Assembly (NCBI RefSeq): GCF_949628215.1
Contig: NC_134276.1
Coordinates: 135,408,125-135,472,124 of the forward strand
Direction: 5' to 3'
DNA length: 64,000 nt
Source of the DNA: Phalacrocorax aristotelis
Taxonomy: Eukaryota > Chordata > Aves > Suliformes > Phalacrocoracidae
Shown here piece after piece: positions 34,701 to 46,920 of the stretch; within the stretch, counting starts at the first letter, position 1, and the number at the start of each line of letters is the position of its first letter. The notes under the pieces are model-generated. The model ran no database searches, was not told the DNA's origin, and was given only the letters and a program-made list of their open reading frames with translations. The translations under genes were made by a program, and so were the position numbers.

Positions 34701-37700
34701 TTCAAATGTATTTAATGGGTTAGTATATGGCACTAATGGTCCTAATACTGAAACTGAATGAATCAGCAGTTTATTTTATCTGACATTACTAGCTTTTGAA
34801 TATTGAACAATAGAACAAAATGGCTTGCTGGATTTTATTTTGCAATGCTAGATGAACAGTGAAGATTTTGTCCAAGTCTAAAACCATCTTCTCCCTCCTC
34901 TGTATTTAAACTGCCTTCTGTGTTGCATTGGCTGCAACACTAATGGTTGACCTTAGCTTGTTTTCAGAGCTGTTACAGCAAAGGGGGCCCTTGCTCTGGG
35001 ATATGAGATTTCTGTGCCCTGATCAGAATAACTGCGTACATCTGTGTCTGTTACTGCTGCCTGGTCACTTGCTGCACTATGGGAACAAAGCCAGCACAGA
35101 AACCCCCAAGTTCTATCTGGTAATCACACTCCATCTGCTTGGGAGGCAGTCTTGCTTTTGCATGTCTTTTTTGTCACAAATGATGTTTTCTGTTGCATCA
35201 GAAAACACAGAGACATCCCTTCATTCCCTGCCATTTGTGTTCACTCCTACCCTGTTGGAGGTAGAGATTACCCAATGCCCTCTTGAGATGTTTGCTGTTT
35301 TCTTTTTAATATTCATCCTCTCCAAATTCCTTTATGTACCCTCATCTTTTTGAGCTGAAATCAGAGGGCCTAAAATAAGGAAGCTGTTCTTTGAACACAT
35401 ATTATGCGCATATTATACGATTATTTCCCAGATCTCTTCTGCGTGTGAGGAGTCCCTAAGGAATGCAGTTTAAGTACCTTTCTTTAAAAGATCTTTATGT
35501 TCAACTTTGTCTTCACCTCCACAACTTCTGAGGGATGTGGTCTCAAGTGTTTCATCTCTGCTTTCAAATGCACACCCTTGTTACCAAGTCATCCCTGTGA
35601 CTCAGCATCACAGGTGTATGTAGATCAGTCCCCTGGTCAAACCAACAGTTTTTGGCATTCCTGGGCTCCTTGAAAAAGATGAGTTGCCCTGCCTGTCTTC
35701 TGTTTGGCTTCCAGAGGGCCTTAGATATTCCACACTACCAAAATGTCAGTCCAGCAGTCACTTAAGACAGTGTTAGCCTGTGTGGCACGCTTGCAGTAAC
35801 AGCGATACCAGGTGTGAGCCACAGCCAGGAACAGGATCCTTGTTTCTCAAATCCTCTTCCCTGGCCTGAGGTAGTCATGCTGCTCCTACACTGGTGTAGG
35901 CAGGAGCTGAGGGGAGCTATTTGGGACACCGCAATGACATTCTTCACACTGTCCTAGGAGACTTGAATCATAAAATGCTAACAGCTTTCGTTTTTGAACG
36001 GAATCTGGTCTCTCAAACCTAAAAATGTTGTGTCACGTTGCTTGCAGAAGAATGCAGTGTATCACAGTCATTTCTCCAGAGCACTGACAGATCTAACTGG
36101 GCATCTTCTACACTAGAAAGTTGTAACATTGGATATTTATGCTAAATGTCCACCAGTCCACTTCTCCTTTCCCCTGGGGAGACACTTCCACTCAGACTAC
36201 TGCATGGAAATATTTCTGGATGATTTATTCAGATTTCCCTCCTTGGTTTCAAACTCATCCCAAGCCCTTCTCCCTTCATCTTCTAGAAGAGCTTTGCATG
36301 TGCTCTAGGGGCTGAGGATCAAGCACAAACCCCTGAACCTGTTTTAAAAAGGGAGAACTGCAGGGACTCCCTTTTGCAAGGGGCAAAAATCCCAATTTAT
36401 GAAATTTTTTTATTCCACTTCCCTGGGTTGATATCTGCAGTTCTCATGAGGCTCGAATTACCCTTGAACACTTCAATGTGACTTGCCCTCTTCACTCTCT
36501 TTTTTTTCCTAATGGCATACTTTTTCAGTTTTAAGAACTGAAGTGAACTCTCCCACTGGTCTAGTTGTGGAGGTGTCCTGGGATTTTGTTTTGATGCTGA
36601 GTCGAGTCGGTTCCCTTTTTCTGCAGTGGGTTTGAAACAACAGAGGGTGAACTGCTCTGTTCATTGCCAGGAGGCATCAGCTCGGATGCCCAGTGCTGAC
36701 ATTTAAGGATTAACTGTTTCACCAACTGTCATCCCAGTTACCTTGTCCTGGAAGTAGTTTTCCCTAAAAGCTGGAACAGCGGCCTGGAGGATGCAGGAGA
36801 TAGCTTCTTTGAGAGGCAAGAGAGGAAAGAAAACAGAAGTACAAATCCTCAGAAATGTGGTCTTAGAACAAAGAATTATGTTTCAACAGATATTTATCCC
36901 ATTTTATTTAGTTTTCAGTTGTAATCTGCAGAGAAACAGCTCCATCCTACCCCTTAACCTCAGGCTGACTCCATTCTCTTGAGGCTTAATCTGATGGCAA
37001 AACCCATGTCACCAGATATACAAGGGTCACCTTCAAGAGGAATAGAGAGCAGGCCGAGAGAACAGCTACCCAGTTCAAGTCCTTCAGTTCTCCCATTGTC
37101 CTCTTGCATGAAGCTGAGGAGTAGGTTGTAAGTGAAAAGTCTTTCTGTACTTAGTAACTGAAAAGAGATGGGCTTTTGTTCTTTAAGAATGATGAAAAAA
37201 TAAATAAATGTTGGTATTTTTAACTACAAGTGGGGCAGCTAGAAGATCCTCCAAGCTATGGGAAACATGACAAAACTTTTACTTTAGGAGAGATCTTTCT
37301 ACCAGAAGAATGATGCTTGCAATGAAGCTCCGTCATGCTCCCTCTTGTTACCTTAGAAACTTCTTTTAGCCAAAACCGCAGGTCTAAATACATTTCTATA
37401 AACCAGAAACTGGTCTTAAAACCAGTGAGCCTGCAAACCTCTCTAAGATCAAAATAAATGAATTTTTATGAATATTCATCTGATCTACTTTCTGTATTTG
37501 GACAAAGCATCCATAATTGAAAGATGCATCCTTGTTTTTAAGTGAAGTGCCTTACTTTTCTGTTTTAGTGCTGGCTTTCTTTGTCCTTCCCACAATATTC
37601 CTGATATGTGATGTGCATTTGTTTTCATCCTCTGCTGAGAGATCCTAAAAAAAGTCTCCCCTGCTGCTTATAAATATTTTATTCTTTTAGGCATCACTTT

Positions 37701-39664
37701 TAATTTCCTTTTGACAGATTTCCTCATTTTTCTGTGGTTCCCATTTTGAAATTATTATACCACCGTGCCTTTTGTTGTTGTTGTTGGGGGTGGTGGGTTT
37801 TGGCTCTGCTAAATCTCGGTGCATTGTGCTCACTGCAGCAGCGAAGCTGCTAGATGAAGCCATGGTGAGCCGGGTGGCCTGAGCACAGCTCAGGGCAGTC
37901 ACGAGCTGCTTCACTTTTTATGTTTCTTGGCCTGTCGCTCTGCGAGGTGCCTATTGACAGTGTCTAAGCATTCAGTCCCTCATCATGCCCTGACATGGCA
38001 TTTGCTTAATTTAATGTGATTAATTGATGCTTCTTGTTGTCACCGTGGTTGCCTCATGGTTGATCTGGTCCTTTTGCTGGTTCATGAGTGCTGTCGGCAT
38101 CCTTGCCTGGCATATAATTCCAGTCCGATGCATTTAGTAGTATTTGCTTGGTCTGTGGGGTTGCTGTTACTGTTACCTCTTGATGCAGTTAGTTACTTAA
38201 CCTAATTTGACTGTAATTTTACTTGAGCAGAGAACAGCCCCTTCTATCTTCCTTCTGTATTTTGTATCCTATTGCTATGACATCCTACTCACAGCCCTTC
38301 TACCAAGTTTTCAATGTACTTGCTGTGGTAGTGTCTTTGGCTAAAGCTAGCCTTCCCCTCCCTCCGTATTACTCCTTAGACTCCTAGCCTTTTTATGGAG
38401 TACAGGTATGTTTCTTGGGGTCTTGTGGTAGGACTGAAAGAGAAGCACGTCAGATTTCATGAGCTCCACCAGGGACTTTCCTGCTGGATTTGGGCAGAAG
38501 ACTCTGGAGCACCACAGGAGCAGGATGTGGTATGTAAGTTTAAGGGAGAAGCACAGGGAAATCCTGGATTCCTCAACATCAGTAACCATTAGCTGCACAG
38601 ATAGTGCTTCTGAGAAAGTCCTGTTGTCTATGCAGCTGTCATACTGAGATTAATAAAACAAGCAAACCAAACTCCCCTGGAGCTCATCCATGGCAGTAAG
38701 CGTCATCCTCTCCTCAACCTGGGGGAGAGGACATTTTAGTGCAGAGATTTTGAACAGCTTATGGAAAGTGAATGCCTCTCAGCTCCAGGAGATGACAATG
38801 GGAAAGCAAGGTGTGGCCTGGAGGCTAATGGATCCTGCCGCACATGAGCAGACCTCTACATGGCAGTTCTTCCCTACCCTTTGAAAGAAAGCTGTGCTGG
38901 GCTACAGTGGAGGTTGCCCCAAAGAGTCCCTTTCTGCCCCTGGTGGTGGTAAAAGTGTGGAGTGGCATCCCAGGGTCTTCAAGGCTGGCCATCCCATCCT
39001 GCCACCCCAACACTGGAGAGGCGGATGAGAGCATAAGACTGAGTGTCCTAGGAAGATGTTACATGACTGTGTGTATAAGTCTGTGAACAGGATGCTGAGG
39101 TTAAACCTGTCGCTCTTGCTGAGAGAGCTGGGGGAAAGGTCTTGGGTTTCTTTTTGCATTTAAGCTGGAACATGGTGGCTGTGGCAATGCAGCTCTGTGT
39201 TTCCACCCCAAGCTTCAATGCTGAGCAGGTTTACTGGGAGGTTTCTGCCAGCAAGCGGTGTCATGTGGTGCTTGGGGGACTCCGGCTAACTTGGGGCAGG
39301 TGCTTCCTCTCCTGGGGTCTGCCGCTGCAGGGGCTGGACCATCTGGCTCTGTGGCCCTGCAGGGGAAGAGCTGTGGCTGACCTGAAGACAGGTACACCTC
39401 CTGGGAAGCTCAGGCAGGGACTGCTCACTGACGGCTCCCGGCTGAGCTGAAGTGTGTGCCTGGGCTGGTGGACAGGAACGTGGGGAGGCCCTGGGGAGGC
39501 TGAGCAGGGACAGTGATGGCAGCAATGTGCAGTCATGGACAGACAGAGATGCTCTAAATGGTTCAGTTCCTTATGGAAATGCCCAGGACACAAGCAAACC
39601 ATGTAAAACCACCGTCAGTTTTCATGTGGCTCCTGTGCACTACGGTTTCTTTTCTCTTTTACAG
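31736..39664. other. Long stretch without a recognised gene
   Basis: Contains short homopolymers (poly-T near 33450-33466), a (GTT)n run near 37770 and open frames up to 141 codons (34928-35353, plus) with no family resemblance. The first exon of the KLRG1-like gene (cytoplasmic tail) should lie upstream of 39665, but I could not identify it by an ITIM-like ATG exon. Confidence 0.4.
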
Positions 39665-39757
39665 CTCCTTGTCTGTGGCCAGCAGTTGTGCTGGGCTTGG
39701 CTATAGGCTTTGGGATACTGAGCATCTCCCTAGCGATTGCTTTGACTTGGAAGATGA
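39665..39757 (+). CDS. KLRG1: KLRG1-like transmembrane exon
   Basis: Encodes PCLWPAVVLGLAIGFGILSI then SLAIALTWKM, a single hydrophobic segment of about 25 residues followed by a basic residue. Acceptor TTTTACAG, donor GTAAGT; starts in phase 1, so an upstream coding exon ending with one extra base is required. Confidence 0.75.
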
Positions 39758-40520
39758 GTAAGTACACAAAGGGGTGCTGAGGGTGAGCAACCAAGAACAA
39801 AGTACCTGAGACTCCTCTAAGCACAGGAGCTCAGATCCTGAACTCCATTACAGAGGGTTAAACCAGAAGCTGTTCTAGGTTCCTACCAGTCTTAAGTATT
39901 CACTGCCTATCCAGAATATTTTGAAGAATATGTTCATTGTGCAGGTCCCAAGCAACCCATTTCAGAACCTGTGGCAGAGAACGGTGAAACATATTGAAAA
40001 GTTTTTGTAGACTTGTCTGCTGTAATTATAGTGGTAAACTGCAGAGCAAATGTGCAAGGTCTATAACACTTTTGCAGGCATGCAGAAGGTGCTAGACCAT
40101 GTGGGAGGGCCTACTGTTTGCTGCTTAAAATCTGTTCACCTGATGTGTGACATTATCACACTGTACCTACAGAATGATGTAATTTTTTCCCTTACTTTTT
40201 GCACACCCAGAGTGTTGTCTGCTTTCACATAGCTAATTTTGGTTCTCAGGTATCATCTGGGTAGTTCAGAGGAAACCCAGGGAGGGGAGGGGGTGTTGCA
40301 CAAGCATTAGAGTGCCTGTGACTCTTGTGTAAAGATTTGGAAATAGCACAGAGGATTTGAAGTTCAGTATTCATACATTGTTATTTTTAGATGTGTATCC
40401 TGACTTGTGCTTTCTGCATTGCAACTATCCAGAAGAGTTGCTTTGCAGTAGGTCCTTGCTGGCAAGTATTTTTCTGTTGGCTAATGGTAGAGACAATCCA
40501 GTATTTTGATTGCTTTACAG

Positions 40521-40676
40521 GTGACTCCCACTCACGCTGCCCTGAGCAGTGGATAGCCTACAGATGGAGCTGCTACACCTTCTCCAAGGAGAAGAAGGAC
40601 TGGCACTCCAGCCAGAAATCCTGCTGGGCACAGGGAGCTGGCTGATCTCCTGGTGATCAGCGATACCAGTGAAATG
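40521..40676 (+). CDS. KLRG1: KLRG1-like lectin domain exon 1, frameshifted
   Basis: Starts SDSHSRCPEQWIAYRWSCYTF and continues KEKKDWHSSQKSCWAQGA. The tandem GCTG-GCTG at 40637-40644 then shifts the frame into TGA. In the shifted frame, DLLVISDTSEM continues to the donor. Counting one GCTG unit, the spacing between the Cys and LLVI equals that in human KLRG1 and the exon ends in phase 0, as the next exon needs. Confidence 0.8.
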
Positions 40677-41960
40677 GTAATGGCTTTCTTATTCTTTGAG
40701 GATCTTGTTCCATTTCCTTGAGATACCTCAGTGACTGACACCCAAGCAGTGCTGTCACTAGCAATATTTTGACTTTAAAGGAGAGGAAGGATTTATGACT
40801 GTGATGTTATAGTGCACTTCCAGTTTCAGTATGCACCTTGGCAGTTCCCAGCAGGCAAAGAAGCAAAGGGGAGAAGGGAGAGGTGAGGGTCACTGTCAGC
40901 TACTCAGAATCATCCTAGGAAGGATGTTGGGAGACAGTCTTCTCCAATGCCTCTCTCCGCCTCCCCTCCTAGCCCCAACAGGGCTGAATGATTACAGGAA
41001 AAGTCTGGCACTGTGCAGTCTCTGTACTCACTGCCTACAAACCAATACATCCCCACTCTTCAGAAGTGTTTCCTTTGCAAAAGTGATGCCTCTCCTCCCT
41101 GCAGCTGCTCCAGCTTCTCCTGCTCAGTGACCCTTGCCACTGCCTGTGTTCACGCATGGGTATTTCTTTCTCAGTCTGTTTTCGATGCTTGCTTCCTCTC
41201 TCTGCCAAAAAACCTCAGTTGTGCTGCTGAAATCAGAAACCATCTGTTCCACTGCTCATTTTCCAGCAGGTGCTCACTGGGGGCAGGGTATGACCGCTAA
41301 GGAAATGGGTAGAGCTGATCACTAGGGAGGTGAGGCTTGTCTGCATAAGTAGAGCAGAAGTACTTGATCTGGTTTTGTGCAAGCCAGGGCATATTAGCTC
41401 AGGTCCGATGAACATGGACAGCTTCCAGTCCCTGGACAGAGGTTGCATTGTATGATGTTCTGGGGGGGCTTACAAAGCCAAGTCTCTGCCCAACTGGGAA
41501 TATGTACCATGCTGACTCATTTTCTCAGGCAAATCCCGATTCCTTGAGAAATACTCATCTTCCCCAGATTACCCATTTCTCTGAGTGAAGAAAGCCTCCC
41601 TGGTCTGGCTGCTTTCTTACTACTGCCTCTGCTGCCAGTGTGTTACCCATTATCCCTGCTCAGACTTCCCCACATAAGCAAGACTTTCCTAGCTATCCAT
41701 GCCCTGTGCTGCATGGGCTGTGGCTGTTCAAACTCCCTTTGCCGGAGAAGCACAGTCAACCTCCAAACCACCAGCTACACTCAGGAGTTCCTCAATCTAC
41801 TCCTATTCCCACCACTTTACCAAGCTGGCTTTGTTACTGCTTCTGTGTGAAGAAGTCTGCTCTGAAGCTTTGTTTATGGCAGCAGGAGATAAGGATGGGG
41901 CCCATCCATACCAGTGAAAGGTTACTGTAGAGTTTCATTACAAATGTGGACAAGACAAAC

Positions 41961-42016
41961 TTCTCTCTCTTGTCTTTGTCTTTTTTTTCTTTTTTGGGGG
42001 GGGGGAGGGGGCAGGA
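41961..42016 (+). repeat. Pyrimidine tract followed by G10-A-G5
   Basis: A C/T-only-like tract of about 35 bases abuts a run of ten G, one A and five G in an intron of the KLRG1-like gene. It could form a G-quadruplex or a triplex and is a likely spot for sequencing errors. Confidence 0.6.
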
Positions 42017-42633
42017 TGGCGAGGAGGAAAAGAATTTGCTTCAGGGCTGAGTTTCTGTGGCAGCCTTCACCTTTTAACAGTAAGCAAGAGTTAAAGGTTA
42101 GGCAAAAGGAAATGAACATTGAAAACATGTAGGAGGAAAGTTCTTATAAAATTTAATGTGCTTTGGTCCTGGGCTCTTTACACAGATTTGTCAGTGCTTG
42201 CACTTCCTGCCCTGACCTGACTTTTACCTTTGATTGTTAATACTTTGTATTAGCTTGCTAGCTAGCTTCATGGTAGAGTATTAATATCAATACTAATAGC
42301 ATACGTTCCTACATAAAGCTCTGTGTAGGGAACTCCAGGAGACAGATGCAGTTGGTTCATCTATCTTGCCCTGAGAAATATCCTTTGGAGGATCTGCCCA
42401 GGACCCTTGAAAGCACACTTACTTCCTTGTGAGTGTACACATAGCTGTTATTCCAGGCATGATCTGCAGGGCTGGTCATCCTGATCAGAAGGTGTGGAGA
42501 AGCTGTATTGTCAGCCACTTATGGAACAGTCAGGCAAGGGGACGCATCTTGCTCCCTGTTCTCTTTACTTATCCTTACCCCCATTTTCAGGCTGGCTGCT
42601 GTTAGTCTTTTTGTAATCTGTCACCATTTCTAG

Positions 42634-42737
42634 GACCTGTTCAAGAGTATTCAAACAGGGTGTTTCTGGATTGGACTGAGGAACAGCACAGGCTCTGGCT
42701 GGATTTGGGAAGATGGCTCTATATTCAGTGGCACCAA
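42634..42737 (+). CDS. KLRG1: KLRG1-like lectin domain exon 2
   Basis: Encodes DLFKSIQTGCFWIGLRNSTG then SGWIWEDGSIFSGT. WIGL and the W-x-W-E/x-DGS block are the core of the C-type lectin-like fold; calcium-binding EPN/QPD type motifs are absent, as in NK-type receptors. Acceptor TTTCTAG, donor GTGAGT. Confidence 0.85.
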
Positions 42738-43717
42738 GTGAGTTTCAATCTGCTTTACAAACAACAGTACTAATTCAGATCCCCTTGTGTTCCGTAACAC
42801 CCACAGTTCTTGCAGCAGAGCTCAGGAGCCTTTTTCCTGGGCAGATTTTCTTCTTACTGTCACCTGTACAGCACTGAACTCAAAAGGGCCTACTTTCTAC
42901 TGCCCTGCACCTTGTGAAGGCATGTACCTGGGAAAAGCAGGGTTAATGTTAGCAACTCACTCTCTGCTTCCCTCCAGATACTCAGACCAAGGGTTATTTA
43001 CCTCTTCTGCCCACACAGCTGCTCAGTCAGAAAAGCATATGGTCCATTGTGGCTTTTCTGGGTTTAGTCACCTTGCAGCCATTCTGCCAAGCGCTGGTGT
43101 CACCGGGTGTGAGGACCCAGCCTTTTGCTGCTTTGCTGGTTCCAACCCAAGTCAGAACCTTAAATTTGGCTCAGTATTTACTTGGACAAAAGTCAGCATG
43201 CTACATGAGGGGAAAACATTGCGATTTGGTCCAGTAACTTTGCCTGGCCCTTTCCTTTTTATGGCAGTTAACACGCGGTGGTCTCTAACACCTCTCCAGC
43301 AAGGAAACTCGCCCAAGATCTCACTGTCAGTAGGTCAGTACTCTAAGCATTTGGCCTAGTTCCCTTCTTCAGTCCAGCTTACTGTGCTTGCAGGCTCCTT
43401 GGAGGTGATCATCTTTCCACGAAACTCTCAGCACTGCTGTTCTCATGCTGGGGAATATCACGGTCACTGCAGGACATTGTGTCTGTGTTTTGTTCGGATT
43501 TGGGTTCCACAATGGCAATATTATTTAGATGTGTAATCTCCAGGGAGATAGGTATTTTGGTGTATGTTTTGTTTTGTAAGAGCCGCCCTTTGGAGGTTGG
43601 GTTCTTTCACTTCCTCTGGGCTCCACCTTCAAAATCAGATGTTTTTTTCTTTCTTGCCTCCAGGAGACGATCTCAGCATTTTCTGTCTGTCTTGCTTTTG
43701 TTCCGTGTCTCTTGCAG

Positions 43718-43829
43718 GGTCCTCTCTAACAGCCCAGTGCAACACTGTGTTGTCCTGATGAAAGATCACTTTCAGGCCTCCAGCTGTGAATACTCTGCTC
43801 CATGGATCTGTGAGAAATCTCTTAGATGA
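43718..43829 (+). CDS. KLRG1: KLRG1-like last coding exon
   Basis: Encodes VLSNSPVQHCVVLMKDHFQA then SSCEYSAPWICEKSLR and a TGA at 43827-43829. It contains the last two Cys of the lectin fold. Acceptor CTCTTGCAG. Confidence 0.85.
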
Positions 43830-44889
43830 ACCCCACGTGCATTTTCATCTCGTAGGCATCTCGTCAGTGGTACAAGTGGATTATTGTCCTACAAACCAAA
43901 GCTCTATACAAGACCAAGGACTTGCCCTTTCCACAGCCTCACAAAGGTGTTTTGCAGGGACAGGTTTGTTGCCCAGGAGGGTGATTTATCCTCAGTAATA
44001 GCTCAGTCCACATCTGTTGGGTTACTGGTTTTTTTGTGACCACATGAGACCTGGGACATATTCCCTGCCCTCCCTAGTCTTTCCGTGTTTGTCCTATAAG
44101 GGCAAACAAAAGTTCTGTCACAACAAATGCTGGGTCTTCAGATCTCTGAGGGTAAGCTGGCCATTTTCCTCCATTCCTGAGCCTCAGATCGCATTTCCAT
44201 TCCCTGCGCCTCCATTGTCTGGTGCCAGCAGGACCGGGAAAACGAAGCCCACTGTTCACTGCCAGAAACAGATCCCAGTGGCAGGCTCTCTTTTTGCATC
44301 CCAGTGCTATGGGTGAGGGAGAAGGGGGTGAGGCGAGACTACAGCTTCTGTAAATCCAGCAGTGAAAATAAACCTCCAGTACTGCACTGGACCACGAGTG
44401 TGTACCTATGTCATTACTTCTCTCTGTCGGAAGGAACGAGCTGCACGCTGTGTTTCACTGGCCAACTTCAACCTAGCTAGTCAAGAGGCTGGACTTCTGG
44501 AGCCAAAGGAATACAGTTAATTATGTTGACATTATTGGACAAACCACGAATGTGTTTCCCTCTGCACCTCTGCAGTTTCGTACTGCAGAGAGAAGCAGTG
44601 GACAAATCCTTACTACAAGGAGCTTTCAGTTCAAATAGAGCAGAGACAGGCTCAGAGTGTGAACAGCATAAAGCCACAGTGAACAGGAGGGGTGGGACAG
44701 TAGGTTTCATTTCCACACACCTGGAAAACTCTTTTTTCCACCCAGCAATTTTGTTCCAACAAAGGAAGAGAAAATGTATTAATTTCCAGTTTAGCCTATT
44801 TATCCTCATATGTTTATGTCATATTCCAATTTAGTATTATCAGCAGGTTAATGGTAGATGTTCTGAGGTGTGTGTGTTTGTTCTGGGAG
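43830..44889 (+). other. 3' flank of the KLRG1-like gene
   Basis: No further coding similarity. An AATAAA at 44367-44372 is a possible poly(A) signal about 540 bp after the stop codon, which would give an ordinary 3' UTR length. Confidence 0.4.
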
Positions 44890-45350
44890 AGACAGGGTGG
44901 AGAAATGGGCTGACAGGAACCTCCTGAAGTTGAACAAGGAGAAGGTCAAAGGCCAGCACCTGGGCAGGGACAACCCCATGCAGCAGTACATGCAGGGCAT
45001 CACCCAGCTGGAAAGAAGCTTTGCAGAAAAGGCCCTAGTGTCCTGTGGAACACCAAGTTGACCATGAGCTAGCAACGTGCCCTCACTACAAAGGAGGCAA
45101 ATGGCACCCTGGGCTGCATTAGACAGAGTATTGCCAGCAGGTTGAGGGAGGTGATCCTTCCCCTCTGCTCAGCACTGGTGAGGCCACACCTGGAGTACTG
45201 TGTCCGGTATAAAAGAACGTGGACATACTGGGGAGTCCAACGAAGGGTCACAAAGATGACGAAGACTGAAGCATCTCACATATGAGGAAAGGCTGAGAGA
45301 GCTGGGACAGTTTATCCTAAAGAAGAGAAGACTGAGAGGAGATCTTATTA
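44890..45350 (+). mobile_element. CR1 fragment (RT C-terminal region)
   Basis: Plus-strand CR1 sequence with AGGTTGAGGGAGGTGATCCT, GGTGAGGCCACACCTGGAGT and GAGGAAAGGCTGAGAGAGCT, the typical C-terminal RT part. Truncated at both ends, many stops; ends near 45350 without the 3' repeat. It looks like an older subfamily than the 47640-48782 copy. Confidence 0.85.
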
Positions 45351-45528
45351 ATGTATATATAATATGTCTTATATATCATTGGCAGATGAAGACAAAATAC
45401 AGACCATAGCATACTCAGCTAAGCAGATGTCTGCTGAGCCTCATATAGAGCTCACTGGTCTGAGGGACTTAAGGTGGGATGTTGCCAGCAAGGGTAGGTC
45501 TACTTTTCAATGACTATGTATCATGGTT

Positions 45529-45580
45529 TAACCCCAGCAGGCAGCTAAGCACCCCACCATGCCTGTAACAGTCAGAGCTG
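45529..45580 (+). repeat. Fragment of an avian ERV LTR
   Basis: TATCATGGTTTAACCCCAGC followed by GGCAGCTAAGCACC closely resembles the start of a common bird endogenous retrovirus LTR as I remember it. Only about 50 bp is recognisable, and there is no coding sequence. Confidence 0.45.
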
Positions 45581-46429
45581 GGGAAACTGCAAGAAAACCA
45601 CTGTATTTTAAGCAGTGTGCCAGGAGCTAAAACCCCTGAGTTTTCATCTCAGGGTATCTGGGCTGCTTTGGGTGAGTCATTTTGTCTGTGCCAGAGTCCA
45701 TTCAATATCAAAAGAAGATGGTGACACCGACTCCCAGAAAGTTGCCGGGCCCCATGAAATAATGCCGTAGCTTCTGCCTGCTTTGTCAAAATGGTGATAG
45801 CATCTAGAGAAGGAAACCTAGTGTTTACTTTACCGGAGAACCCTAATGAAGAAACAGCTTCTCCTGTTATCATGATGCATGTAGGTGAGGTGAGCATGTC
45901 TCTGAGCTTGCCTAGTCTATCTGGTGAATAGTGCAACCGCTTTGCCTCCCCTAGGATTTTAGAGCGCAATGCGTGCTGTAATTATGCATTACTGATGAGC
46001 TCTTCAAGCACGGCCTCTCATCCTGAAGAGATGCTCTGGAAATGTAAAATAGATAAATACATTAGGTTGCCTCAAAAGTTGACTGTTCTTTGAAGGGAAA
46101 GGATTTTCAGCTGCAGATTTTACTTTTAACAAAGCACATGGCTCCTCTGTGGGTTCAAGTTTTCACAGTAGTAAAGGGATCTGAAGCAAGTATATCCATT
46201 TCCATGAAAAGCACTTGAACAAATATCTTTGGAAGAGCTTTTGATCTTCTCTCTAGAGCATGTTGATATAGTTGATTAATATATGCTAATTTTTTGGAAG
46301 TAAGTTCTTCTGGGATGAACTCTAAGCAGTGATGAATGAATAGTGGAGGAGCATGGCTAGCAGATCGAGGTAAGTTACAATCCTCATTCTCCATGGCATT
46401 TCTGAGGCTGCACCTGAACTGTGTCTGGT

Positions 46430-46920
46430 CTGCTGAGCCCCAGTTCAAGAGGAAATTGGAGTAACTGGAGAGGATTCAACCTGGACCAACTCCGACCAAC
46501 TGGTCGGAGAATGTAGCATATGACGCACAGGGAGTGGCAGGGGCAGCTGGGCTTGTTTAGTCTGACCAAGAGGAGGTTGGAATGATTAAATAGGTGCCTA
46601 CAGCTATTTAAAAGGCAGTTACAAGGATGTTGGAACACAACCTTTCTTGGTAGGGGCAGAAGATATAACAGAGTGCAATGCCTGCAACTGCAGCTTGGGG
46701 AGTTCAGACTGGACATGAGGAAAGACGTCTTCACCAGAGATGAGTGCAACACTGGATCAGATCACTGTAGAAATGGTAGGTTCTCCATCCTTGGAAGTTT
46801 TCAAGATTTGACTTGACAAAGTCATAGCTGATCTAGTGTTAGCCGCAGTCCTGCTTTAAGTGAAAGGATGGACTAGGTAACTTCCAGAGTGCCCTTCCAT
46901 CCAGCACTTCTGTGGTGCTC
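46430..46920 (+). mobile_element. Old CR1 3' region
   Basis: Plus-strand remnant: CAGTTCAAGAGGAAATTGGAG.., CTTGTTTAGTCTGACCAAGAGGAG, CAGACTGGACATGAGGAAAG and GGATGGACTAGGTAACTTCC follow the CR1 3' part in order. Heavily mutated. Confidence 0.7.

Larger units (their letters stand above)
39665..43829 (+). pseudogene. KLRG1: KLRG1-like C-type lectin gene, frameshifted
   Basis: Four exons of a type II membrane lectin-like receptor: a transmembrane exon and three C-type lectin domain exons, all with consensus acceptors and matching phases. The resemblance to human KLRG1 runs through the domain: KEKKDWHSSQKSC against EEKDWNSS, LLVISDTSEM against LLVITDNQEM, FWIGLRNSTGSGWIWEDGS against CWIGLRNNSGWRWEDGS, and ASSCEYSAPWICEK against ASSCEVPLHWVCKK. 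KLRG1 is an inhibitory receptor of NK and T cells that binds cadherins. In human it lies beside A2M, supporting the call. Exon 2 carries a GCTGGCTG duplication that shifts the frame into TGA (40643-40645). The cytoplasmic exon with the ITIM was not found. It is a pseudogene, a null allele or a sequence error. Confidence 0.75.

Noticed and set aside
34928-35353. 141-codon plus-strand open frame
   Set aside because: Leu/Phe-rich random-like content, no family motif, no gene signals around it.
42787-43359. 190-codon plus-strand open frame
   Set aside because: It lies within an intron between two lectin exons, matches nothing recognisable and has no supporting splice or promoter signals.
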